From Yponomeuta sedellus (Eukaryota > Arthropoda > Insecta > Lepidoptera > Yponomeutidae), in assembly GCA_934045075.1 (NCBI GenBank), contig OW203722.1, positions 14,260,796 to 14,324,795 on the forward strand: a DNA stretch of 64,000 bases, in the 5' to 3' direction. Below, piece by piece: positions 33,259 through 45,000 of the stretch (position 1 is the first letter of the stretch; each line of letters starts with the position of its first letter). Under the pieces are notes generated by a model. It ran no database searches. It saw nothing but the letters and a program-made list of their open reading frames with translations, and had not been told where the DNA came from. Both the position numbers and the translations under genes were made by a program.

Positions 33259-33411
33259 TGCGGCGCCAGCTAATACCATATAATATTAATATGGACTGCT
33301 ATATTTCCAGAATGTTTAGTTAATATCGACGTTTTCGTGTTGAATGTCCCATCCTTATGGATTTCTACTTTTGTCTATGACCCCCTATATAACTATGACT
33401 TTCTGCAACCT

Positions 33412-33685
33412 AGTACGATTGTAAAATTTCGAGTGTACGAGTTTTCCCTTTCTGGCACAAAGAATCATCGTAAGAGTAACAAGGAAAGCTATTCAATAAT
33501 CACTTATTATTTTAGGGCTCCTTCTATGCTTTAGTCCTTATTCTGAGTACGATTGTGAATTTTTTTTTGGCTGAGTACACTATAGCTGTCTCTTTCTGGC
33601 ACAAAGAATCATTGCAAGAGTAAAAGGACAGCTATTCACTACTCACTTTTTATTTTACGGCTCCTTCTATGCTTTAGTCCTTCAA
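33412..33685 (+). repeat. Imperfect tandem pair, about 136-bp unit
   Basis: Both units begin TACGATTG, contain TTTCTGGCACAAAGAATCAT and end CTCCTTCTATGCTTTAGTCC. The unit is the 3' terminal block of the THAP element family. Copy 1 has one unit (9300-9430); copy 2 has part of it inverted. Confidence 0.65.
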
Positions 33686-34158
33686 TTCAATTTTGGTAAT
33701 ATGGCAACTAGCCGATGTCGACTATTTCTGCCAGAATCACGTCTTGACATTGACACGACATGCGCATAATAGTGAGGACGTAGATAGAGTACTCCCTCTA
33801 CGAGTGAGGATAATAGAGCAATAGATCATTTAGTCCTTGTTCTGAGGTTCTTAGCGTAGTGGTTTTAAACTCTTTGGTTCCTATTCTGAGAGACAACAGT
33901 TGACAGTTTCTTATCAGTGTTGCATGAATAAATAATTATGCTACACGTCTAGTCACACTACGAAGATTTGCGTGAAAATCATGTTTCACCTCTTATACCG
34001 AAGTCGGATCAATACCATCAGTCCATTCATAATCAATCCATCTCGCAGGCATCGCATTCACTTTATGTTAATAAAATGGTTGATTATTGTAATCGCCTTG
34101 CATTGAAGTTATGAATTCTGTAAAAAACATTGCAATAAAGTAAAGTATAAACGGTAAA
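33686..34158. other. Spacer, no gene seen
   Basis: No coding frame. TTTAGTCCTTGTTCTGAG (about 33829) and TTCCTATTCTGAGAGACAAC (about 33873) echo the end of the THAP element family, so part of this may be more of its terminus. Confidence 0.35.
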
Positions 34159-34399
34159 GGTAAAGTTTAAAAGAAAAGGTTAAACTTTGTGTAATTGTGG
34201 ATCTCATAAGATAAAATTAATGTTGCAAGAATAAAGCAGGACTGCTAACGTGTTTTATTTCAATTGGAAAGTCGTCAGACAATTTTATTATATTTTTGTA
34301 GTGTAAAATGAAAGGTTGGCACTCAAGTTATTTTAAAATCTTTTTCAGTATCCATGGCAACCAACTAAATCATAGAGATTGTCTGGCATACCTACTTCA
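34159..34399 (-). repeat. Solo LTR of the Copia-A family
   Basis: 241 bp on the minus strand, matching the reassembled Copia-A 5' LTR throughout. No internal Copia sequence on either side, as expected from LTR-LTR recombination. Confidence 0.8.
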
Positions 34400-35987
34400 C
34401 ATTATTTAATTAATAATTTAGCAATTATTTTAAGTTCATTTCCGATCTAAGTTCACATGCACAAACGCAAAAAATCTGTGAGGCGTTGTGATCTTAAGGA
34501 AGGGTCTAATAGTCGGTCGGCAATAGCATTCTCGCAAAATATTAAACCTTTTTAACTATGGCATGACAAAAAAAAAAACGACGTGCAAGAAAATCGGAGA
34601 CCACAAATGTGGTCTACTTATACAGAAACGTAACCGCTTACCTTCATATCTTACAACTATTAAAAACTATTCCAGAATGGCAACTAGTTGCCTTTCGCTT
34701 TAACTATAAAATCGTTAAGAAAGCGAGATAAATAGATAGTTTTAAAAGACATTATTAAAATTTTACAATCCAATCCCCTAATTTGTGCTAATCCCTTTCT
34801 CGCACTCACATTAAGGGCGTTGTCCGTCAAAATCCGACCGGCCTATATGTTGTAGTGTGGATACACATTTTTTCTTTACTTGGCATTGGCAACAGCTAGA
34901 GCGAGAGAGCTGGCAACACCAGACAGAAAACGCAACGAACAAACGACGAAAATCAATAATGTACAAAAGTGGTGTTCTTTCGTCTTTTTAAAATGAGAAC
35001 GCGATAAACATACGGAAACTCTATCGAAAAACCATTTTTTATTTGAGAAAAACAATATCTGTCAAGTGTTGATGCTCAGTTTTTATTTTATTTACATAGT
35101 GATGAATTTTCTCATAGTTACGGCGTGGTAGAACATTCTGCGTGCTCGAATATTCGCTTTTCTGCAAGTTTTACATCTTTACGGTTAGTATAATACTATT
35201 TTATTGTCTTCTAAGCATTGTCTCTTCAAATTTGGTTGAAATTTGTGGCTTAAAGTTTCATACCTAAACAGTTATTGGACTATCGACCTTCGCCATTGTC
35301 TGAAATGGTGCATTGCGTTTGTATAGGTATATTTGGTACAATGCTGATGCTATATACTCTGTAATAAACGGATTTATATTTTGCCTAGGTACCCACTGTG
35401 TTACCTATCCTTTGTATAGGCCTATGTACCTATATATTATAATAAAATAAATATGTATATATATAGACAGTACCCAGGTGCCTACATGAAGTACCTAGGC
35501 ACTCTATATAGGTATATATCGCCAAAGTACATGTATTATCAATACATGCGGAGCAGGGAAGAGAAGTTTACTTGATAACTGAAGGGAGAATCTTCATTAG
35601 GGAAGTAATTAATTTTTTTGGGATTATTTCCCAAAATAATTAAAGTTGGATTGGTGCACCAGTGAATATTTTAATAATGGATTGGTATGAATGTTACCAA
35701 GGTTTTATCACTACAACTTAAAATTTAAATGAAGTTTTAATTTTAAATGGTCTCTGGCTAGTACTTTGGCAATTATTTGTATCTATCCTATTTAAATGAA
35801 GTTTTAATTTTAAATGGTCTCTGGCTAGTACTTTGGCAATTATTTGTATCTATCCTATTTTTTATGCAGCTGAAAAATTATTTGCACTGTTTGACTATTA
35901 TCTAAGTCACTTCTTATTATATATCTGTACTTATGATTTTCAAACTTTGACTTGTTCTTTTATACAGTAAAAACAAATCTTATTGCA
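34400..35987 (+). other. Upstream region and possible 5' exon of the TRIM-NHL gene
   Basis: No ORF of note. A likely 5' UTR exon ends at TTTACATCTTTACG before GTTAGTA (about 35183). The next exon begins at 35990 after TTATTGCAG, and its first 63 bases are 5' UTR. The promoter is not evident from sequence alone; GAGCGAGAGAG and related purine runs lie near 34900. Confidence 0.4.
35723..35856 (+). repeat. 67-bp unit repeated twice in tandem
   Basis: ATTTAAATGAAGTTTTAATT and the following 47 bases occur at 35723 and again at 35790 without a visible difference, so the duplication is recent. Confidence 0.9.
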
Positions 35988-36052
35988 GGTTCTAGAAGAG
36001 CAAGGGAAAAGTTATTGATTATACACTGGTGAATATATAATTTTAAGCTAAA

Positions 36053-39000
36053 ATGGAGGAAATGAATGGGGAGTTGTTTGGGGATGGGCTGGTGAGCATT
36101 GGGGATGAAGGCTCACTGGAATCAACTGATAATGGCAAGCAGGAGCAGAATTGTAAAGTTTGCGAGTAAGTCTTTTATCAGATATATCATAATAGTAATA
36201 ATATCCTAATGCAGTAAGAGGTTTCTAAGAAATCAATATTTTTTTTAGCAATAAGCTGTGCAGTCCTCGTGTACTGTCTTGCCTTCATGTATTCTGTGAA
36301 GCTTGCATTGATAAGTTGTTGGTGAACGAAGCTGGCGATTCTTTGAAATATGATCTAGCTGTGGAATGCCCAATCTGCAAGCAGGAAACTAAGGTACTTG
36401 CATAACTATACCATTTTGCATAATTAAAACAAGTTTACACTAAATGATATAAAATTTAACATTTTCCTAGATTCCAGGAGGTGGGGCTGCTTCCCTCCCA
36501 TCGGATTATGTCCTTACTAATATCTTGGATGTCTCAGCCATGGACCAGTCTGTGGTCTGCACTTGCTGCAAGAGCAAGGAACCAGCTGTGGCTCGATGCA
36601 ATGATTGCTCCCATTTTCTCTGCGCCAATTGCAACTCCGCTCACGAGTTTATGAGGTGCTTTGAAAATCACCGGGTCGTCCCTTTTGACGCCCTTCGCTC
36701 TTCGAAGGAGAAGTCTGCTGTGCATAAGCCGATTTTTTGCGCTCGCCATCTTGGGGAGTGCCTCAAGTTTTACTGCTGCGAGTGCGAAGTAGGTGCGTGC
36801 ACAGAGTGTCTCACTGTCGAGCATAAGGTTGGCGAACACCGTTGCGAGCGCATCGTTGACGCCGAGCCTAATTTGCGCGCTGAGCTGCGCAACTTTATCA
36901 AGGAGGCCACCGCTAGAGCTGATGCGGCTGGGAGCGCCTCTGCAAGGCTTGACGATGCTCTCGGAGATCTGCAACGCCAACGCGACGATGCCGAAGCCGT
37001 TATCAATGATGGTTTTCACGCATACAAGGCTGCTCTGGAGCGACGCCGCGAGAAAGCCCTGGAAGAGTTGGAACGCCTCCACAAGGAGCGAGAACTGAAA
37101 GTTATGGATCTCTTTGATCGTGTAGACAAGGCTGTTCAGCGAATTGACTGCGCTTGCAAATTCGCCAATAGACTTCTACGCCGCGGTGATGGGACAGAGA
37201 TTGTGATGCTGAAAAAGACCGTGGCCTCTCAGTTTGCTCGCCTTCTCGAAGGAGCCCCGGAATTTGATGTTGATTATTCTGTAGAGTTTGTTACCAAGAT
37301 GGAAAAGTTTGATGCTGTCACTGAGGAAACTTTCGGAGTGTTCCATACTGAGACTACCCGCGCTGAAGAGAAGAAGCGTGCGAGCGAGTCCTCGTCATCG
37401 GCCATTGTGTCGTCTATGGCTTCAAACTCTCATTCGCCTGCCGTGTCTGTTTCCAATGCGCCAGTGTTTGATGACTACCCTACTATGACAGGAAACATGC
37501 GCCGCGTGACTGGCATGGGAAATGTGTCGAGCATGGTGGGAGTGGGAGTAGGCCCTGGCATCGGAGTGCCTGGTGTTGGCTCTGTGCCGGGTGTGGGCGT
37601 TGCTAACACTGGCGTGATTCCCGGAGTGGGTGGGGTCCCTAACGTGGGCGGCGTGCCAGCTTTGCCCTCTATGGTCGAGTACAATCTGCAACAACTGGCT
37701 AGTATTGCTGCCGAGAAAGAAGTACCGCCGCCACCGCACGCCTCGCCGGCACCTACGTTCACGCTCGCCGAGTTGCTTGGTGGAGATTTGAACTCGTCTC
37801 AGGCCTATAACAACTTGCAAGCCCTCGCGAAACTCGGATTGAATGCTGGTAGGCATAAAACTATGTATTGTCAAAGAGGTGTTATGTACTACATACTTGA
37901 AAAGACATCCACAACTTATAAATGAAAACTTACTCCATTGTATATTTCTCATTTAAAAATAGTTTGCACAAAAATTTCATGATACTTGATTGCGTTGGAT
38001 TACTCCAATTTAGACATTAATATCTACTGTCACTACAAGCTTTCGTAATAGACTGAATAACTTGCAGTCATACACTGAATGATGTGCAGTCAACAATAAT
38101 TATTTCTTTAGGATGTCTTCTCTACTAGCTACTACCTCATTGTTTATTACTTTACATTTGGGTTAAAGTTTACCATGATCAATACTTTTATTGCAGAGGT
38201 GAATGGGTATGGAGGAGTGGGTGGTGTCGGTGGGATTGGCGGCGTGGGTCCTCGTGGGGTATCCCCCGGCAGACCCTTGTTGACCGCGGCCGAGGAAGCG
38301 GCGCTGGTGGCACCCCCAGCCCCCCTAGTCCGCGCTACTAAAGCCACACCCATGCATATAAGGTTCAAGTTCGGACAACTCGGAGGAGGCAAAGGACAGT
38401 TCAACTCCCCACACGGATTTTGTCTCGGCAACGATGAAGACATTATTGTCGCCGATACCAATAACCACCGTATAACGGTTAGTTAAAAATTCATTAGGTA
38501 CTCCTGTGCCACAAGCATATTAAACTTTACTCAAGAGTGAGAAATCTGGACAAACTACTGAGTACAGAACTAATAAGATAATGTGTAATTACATGTTGTA
38601 GTTTACTATAAAATTTTGTTCTATAAGCATTTTTCGCGCTTATACCGGTGTCGCAGCTTTCGGTAAATCGATATCCTATCTAGAAGAATACTCGTTCTGT
38701 GAAACATCATCATCTATCAGACAGAGACACCAGAACAAAAAAGTACTGTTAAAAAATAATTCTTAAATGAAAAGAAAGTAGAAGCGGAGTGGTAGAATGG
38801 TTTCTTCACGTTCGGGTGTTGTGGTTGGGGGAATCACGACATGTACTTATGACCTTACTAAGTTACAGTCATTTGAGATTGGTTTTAGTACCCATACCAA
38901 TCACTAACTGTGAAGGAAAACTTCGTGAGGAAATCTGAGTGTCTGAGGTGTTTACTTATCTCAGCGCTTGAAATAGCCCAACGATGGTGGGCACGCATGG

Positions 39001-42000
39001 TAATTAAGCCTATATGCGAGAGAAGAAGTGGGACGTATATGGCTGAATTAAAAAAACAAAAGTTATTTTTGAACTAAAACTATGAAAGTTTTAGTTCAAA
39101 ACTAAAACTTTAAAACGTTTTGTTTTTTGGTGCTACACATTATTGCCTTAAATCCGGAATAACTTACTTTTTGTCGGACGAGTTCGACTAGGTTTTCCAG
39201 ACAGATTAGTAGAGATGGAGCTCGCGTCGTCCTTTAGTCGTCTCTGACTGCACACAAAAGTTAATTTAAAATAACGAACTTTGCCTCTAAATTGTGACTT
39301 ATTTCAGAAATTAATCACATATTTAAAAAAAATACCAGCAAGTTTGCGAGTTCAATCTATCTCCAGAGTGTAGTGCATATAGTTCAGTCAATCGCAATTT
39401 AGCGCAATCTGTCTGATATCAATTGTTCCACAATAAAATATAAGAGGGATATGGACACCTCAATACAGTGATTGTTCCTTCTAAGGCCAAGTCAGGCAAC
39501 CACAAACTTAATACTTTTTCTGTTTATTTTAGAGGGAAACACTGCAATGTTAGCTCCTTCAAAGAAGCTTTGTCAACTTCGATACACTTTCCAGGTTTTC
39601 GACAAGTCTGGCAACCACAAATTCAACTTTGGAGTGGCCGGAAAGGAGGAGGGCCAGCTGTGGTACCCGCGCAAGGTGGCCGTGGTTCGGGCCACCGGCA
39701 AGTTTGTGGTCTGCGATCGCGGCAACGAGCGCTCGCGCATGCAGATCTTCACAAAGAACGGCCATTTCTTGAAGAAAATCGCTGTGAGTTTCTTCCTATC
39801 TCACGTATTGGTATCTCACGGTATTGGTGCAAGTGAACCTTAGTGGAGTGGGCTACCGGTACAGCTCGTCTTTATTCTTTTCCATTTGTCACATGGAATA
39901 TTTGCAGGTGCGGTTTATTGATATCGTCGCGGGACTGGCCGTGACCGCCGAAGGCCTCATTGTCGCCGTGGACAGCGTCACTCCCACCGTCTTCATACTC
40001 TCGGAGGAAGGAGACCTCATGAGCTGGTTCGACTGCAGCGAATGCATGCGAGAGCCCTCTGACATCGCTATTAGTGGTAAGTGTCTAAACTTACGTCCAT
40101 GAGGTGTGCCTGTAAAGAATCAGTTACATGTGCCGTTTGAATACTCCACCAATTTAAAGTACCTGAGCGAGCTATCTCTGCGGTATCGAATCCAAAACGA
40201 AGTAATTCGCCAGTGAAATAAACTGATCGACATAGCTCAACGGACTAGGAAACTAAAATGGCAGCGGGCGGGTCATATCTGCCGCAGGACCGATAACCGT
40301 TGATTTAGACTGGTTCAATAGTGGAAAGCGCGAATCGGCAAACGAAAAGCGTAGGACGCACTGTAACCAGGTGGAGCGACGACATTCGCAAAGCGGACTG
40401 GAAGAGACGCCGAAGGTTGGGCTCAGTTGCGTATCTTGGGAGAGGCCTATGTCCAGCAGTGAACTGACACCGGCTGATGATGACATTATCTAATTTTAGT
40501 TTATTGGCACTTCGACAAGATGCAATGGCGGCTGGATAAGGATGGCCGGTGACAGAACTAATGTTTCTTGTTTGAGTGTTAGTTGACGAATTACGTATGT
40601 GCGCCAATGGATTAGACCGACTTCCACATTCGTACACGGATGACGTTATTAATATTAGAAACCAAAAGGCATTTTTCAGGAATGGATAGATTACCATACT
40701 TATAAAAGGTAATGCTATGTAAAAAGTGAACATGCGTGGCGTAGAGGCTCGTTTTTCGGCAAATAAATTGCCTTGGTTTCTAACCTGTGTACATAATTTA
40801 TAGTGACAATACTCGCAATAACCGTGAATTCCAGTATCTGGAACTTTTACAGTGCCTTTGTATGTGCGGAATCCTATGGACTAAGAACGATATTTTGTTC
40901 ATTGTTTAAACCGTTTAAACTGTCTCTAGAAAAGTCTAGAAAGAGCAGCCTTGAATATTAAGCTGTTAAAATCGATAACAGCCTACAATAATAATAATTC
41001 ACTGCGAATGTGCTTAGAAGCCGGCCAACCGTACAATAGGCACCTTGTATTTCTCGTGTGTAAGCAAAGTGTTACATTTCAATTGCCGCCGCTTATAACC
41101 CGCGGTAGGAATACCAGGAATGACAATACAACACCAGCTTATCAATACTTCACTTGAGTATTTTATCTAATGAAAAGGACTTACCAGTACCTACATTTAC
41201 TGGCTTTTGTGATGTACAGTTTATAGCCAATACAGTTTATAGACTTTTTAAACGACTTTCTTTTTTATTTTATGTAAGTCAATCTTTTTGAGATTGTTCT
41301 AGACCGACATGTGAGGATCGTGGCAAGTGGCAAACCCTGGTCTTTGCCTACCCCTTCGGGATTAGGGCGCGTGTTTATATGTATAATGTGCATAATACAC
41401 ACATTACTATGTAATCCGCCATAATAACTTAACTATGAAAATTTGGTGGCTAGTTCGTAAGTAGACTTATCTCTTGAACCATAATAGGCAGACAGTTGGA
41501 CAGAAGGCCCGATGTCGTCGACATTAAAGTGATAAGATCCCGATTGAACCGTTCAACTGCGAAACCATCAAAAATATGTAACAGCAGTGTGGATGACTGC
41601 AGTTAATTTTAATAGTTACACTAGTAGAGGTCTAAGACTAGGCAACACAAATCTAGCATTTCATTTAAAATTCCACCATTAAAATGTTATTATGGCCAAG
41701 TGAAATCATCCCCACTGTTGCTTCAGGCAAGGAGTTCTACGTGTGCGATTTCAAGGGGCACTGCGTGGTCGTTTTCGACGACGAGGGCCGTTTCCTGCGC
41801 CGCATCGGGTGCGAGAACGTCACCAACTTCCCCAACGGGATCGACGTGTCGGACGCTGGCGACGTGCTCATAGGAGACTCGCACGGCAACAAGTTCCACG
41901 TCGCCGTCTTTTCGCGCGACGGCGTTCTGGTCACCGAGTTTGAGTGCCCCTATGTCAAGGTACGTCGCTTTCGACTGTTATGTAATTCAGATAACTTAAT

Positions 42001-45000
42001 ATACATTCATCCCCAGTGCTATCGACGTTTTCGACGAGGGGGAAGTGTTCATTGGAGACTGCCATGGTCGACAAGTTTTTCGTTGCCGTCGTATCAGAGT
42101 TTATGCGCGCATTACGATTTTTCACAGTGCGATTTTTTTCGCAAAAAGCTGTGATGTAGCACAAAATGAGGTGAGCACGCACTTGCGAAAAAAATCGCGC
42201 GAAAACATTTCCGGCACCAAATCGGTACGCGATTTATAATCCGTCAAAAAAAAATCGCGATCATATTATTCACAATACGTGCTTCACCTCAGTGAAATTA
42301 TTGAGACACTTCTTCGTTTGTAATTAATACAAATCAAAGACAGTTATCGCGAACGGGATCGACTTAACCGACGTTGGATTGGAAACGCACACGGCGCAAC
42401 AAGTTTCACGTCGTAACTATATAGAGCTGTTAGTACGCCCGCTGCAGTAAACGAGGCTGGCAGCGGATATAATAGGGACACACTTGAAAAGGGGAATTCC
42501 GCTAAACGGTCAAGCAAAAGAAATAATATAAAATGCCTATAAGTACTTTTTTAAAGAAGGACAATATTTCAAAGTAAGTGAAAATAAGATGAATCTAAGA
42601 GGTTCGACTCGACAGTGGAAAATAGGTGCAAAAAGGAGTACAGTTTAGATGTCGATAATTTTGATTATGAAGTAATAAGGAGCATAGTGTATGACTTTCA
42701 TTATACATTTAAAGAACTGCTGACTTTAAAAATTAAGACTAAAATTAATTGAAGCAATAAATTTCAAATGTTCAACATTTACTTTATCAAAAATACTTCA
42801 TAAATTGGGCTTTCGATACTCTAAAATTCAAGCTAACAGGAAAACATTGATCGAAACACATAATGTGCGTCTAAAGCGTATCAAATATTTCGATGAAATT
42901 AGAAAACTTAGTTTATATGGATGACTCCTATATACATACTTTGCATACCGAAGGGAAAGAGTGGTCTAATCCACTTAACCCTTCTGGCGCCCGATGCGCT
43001 CGGACAAAAGAAAGTTCAAAGGTACCGCATAGTGCCGGGTCATTTCGCACCGCCATTTTTTTGCAAATTTTTTGTGGACACAGTTCCGCATTTCTCAAAT
43101 TAGAGAAAGTACTACGTAATTAATTATTCAATAAGTGTTATATATCACTACAATCTGCATAAAATTCCCTATCGAATTATTATACTTATAAAGCTAATAA
43201 ATTTATGAATAAACTTACGTGATTTTCAAATGACGAGATGAATTTTACTATCCACGCCATTTTGACTCTACTTTGAACTTTGTCTCACTATTTTCACTAA
43301 TTACTCATTCACTAGCACTGAACTAACACTTATAATATGATCTGCATATTATCTATAACTGTTTACACAATTTTCATACTCTAATTCACCAAAATAAAGC
43401 TATAAATGAATAATTAACAGGAAGAGGTAAAATAACACTGACCGCCCATACAAGCGGCACAATCCGGGCTAAAAGTTCGAGGCTTTTTTCACTTTATTTT
43501 CCATCAAATACAACGAAACTATTATTTGAAACATAATCTACACACTTTTCCTAGTAATTTGATATATAACACAAACAAATACGCAGCGTTGCCTTCTCTA
43601 AATAACTTATAAAACTTTAGCGAGCGGAGCAACTCACGACGAAAACGCTAAATGGCGTCTGACCTAACAAGCTCATGTGGTTTCGATGATAATTCAATTT
43701 TTTTCCACGTCACGTCATTTGATTGGTTGGCAAAAGTAATCCTTACTAACTATTGGCCAATAAAATAACAAATATTATCCATAGAGAATGCACAGAGCAT
43801 AGATAAAAAGAGTCCAATCTGAGCGTTGCATAGTGTACATACGGCTGTACACTAAGCGCTTGGGGGATTGCGCGCGGCCGGGCGGTTTAGTGTACGGACG
43901 TATGTACAGCCGGCAGCACGTCACGGTACACAAATATACCTACCTACAACTTCACCCGATTCTATATGTTGGATCGCACGAAAGGGACTGCGAATATCAC
44001 GCGCAGCCAATCACAGAACAGCTCATTCCAAAATAGAGGCCGCACCACCGCTGAAGTCCGATGAGACATTTTCGTCCTTATTTCAATGAAAACAGGATCG
44101 TGTCCGTCGGTAATAATGAGTGACGGCGCGTGCTCTAGCCCTTATTGCAACACACACACGCGCGCGCTCAGCTCAGGTGGTCCCCAGGTAGGCTGTTTAT
44201 AGCAGCTGTTAAAAATATTGTAGGTATATTTAGATACATACTTGGTTCGTCTAGCGTATGTATGATACAACTGATAATTTTAGATTTAAAAGTTTATCTC
44301 ATAAATAAATTAGCTAGTATTGTTAATCCGGTTACCTATTTTACCGGATTTCTTGCAAGACCCTGTAATGTGGTGAAACATTGAAATGTTTTGGAGCTTA
44401 CTTAAAAAAATTGATAAATGTTTTATAAAATTTAATAAAAATACATAGCCTTAACTGAACTTCTAAAGGTGCATGCAAAGAAAATTCATTGCAGATTCCG
44501 ACCCTCAGACTCATAGCAAAAGGAATGCCAGGTGTAGAATCAGCCCAAAGCTTTTTAAGTTCTGTTGAACCGTAACTTTTCATTTTATGTTGTGAAACCT
44601 ACTCTTGAATTGTGACCGTATTTAAATAAAAAATATTTACACCCAGCCCAAAACTTAGTAAAACCAAATAAAACTATCATTGCCCTGTCTGTGTGACAAA
44701 TTGCTTATTAACAACAATCATTGGAACAGAGGCGAGCATAGTTAGTAACTTTAATAATTTGCAAACGGAACCTTACAAACACTAAACTATTCAAGATATT
44801 ATGTATTGCAGTGAGCAAACTAAAGATATTAATAGACTCAATACAATACGACACAATTGCATTGTTGACGAGCGCGTAGCGCACAAAGTGAGGATCGTAA
44901 TTTATCAATGTCCCGTAAACATCAACGAATCTTGAAAAGTAAGAAAGAATGCAAAGATAAACAAATTAGCAATATCATCCCAATCATGCCACGACGAGAC

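Larger units (their letters stand above)
17705..33550 (+). mobile_element. THAP-encoding repeat element, copy 3, split by nested retroelements
   Basis: Element sequence is found at 17705-18455, 22884-24059 and 33259-33550. When the LINE (18456-22883) and the Copia element (24060-33258) are removed, the three parts join in the order seen in copies 1 and 2. The right end near 33550 is where the match with copy 1 (CTTATTCTGAGT) stops. The copy carries THAP exons 1 and 2, the third exon-like block (about 23499-23563) and the 3' tail. Confidence 0.8.

Noticed and set aside
36534..37082. Antisense ORFs across the TRIM exon (36534-37082, 37422-37952, 37475-37762)
   Set aside because: They are mirror frames of a GC-rich coding exon. 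The plus strand has RING, B-box and coiled-coil motifs with matching splice sites.
42010..42239. Open frame through exon relic 1 as a working alternative exon
   Set aside because: The frame leaves the NHL sequence after IGDCHG because of an extra base, no exon 8-like donor follows, and the acceptor has a poor pyrimidine tract.
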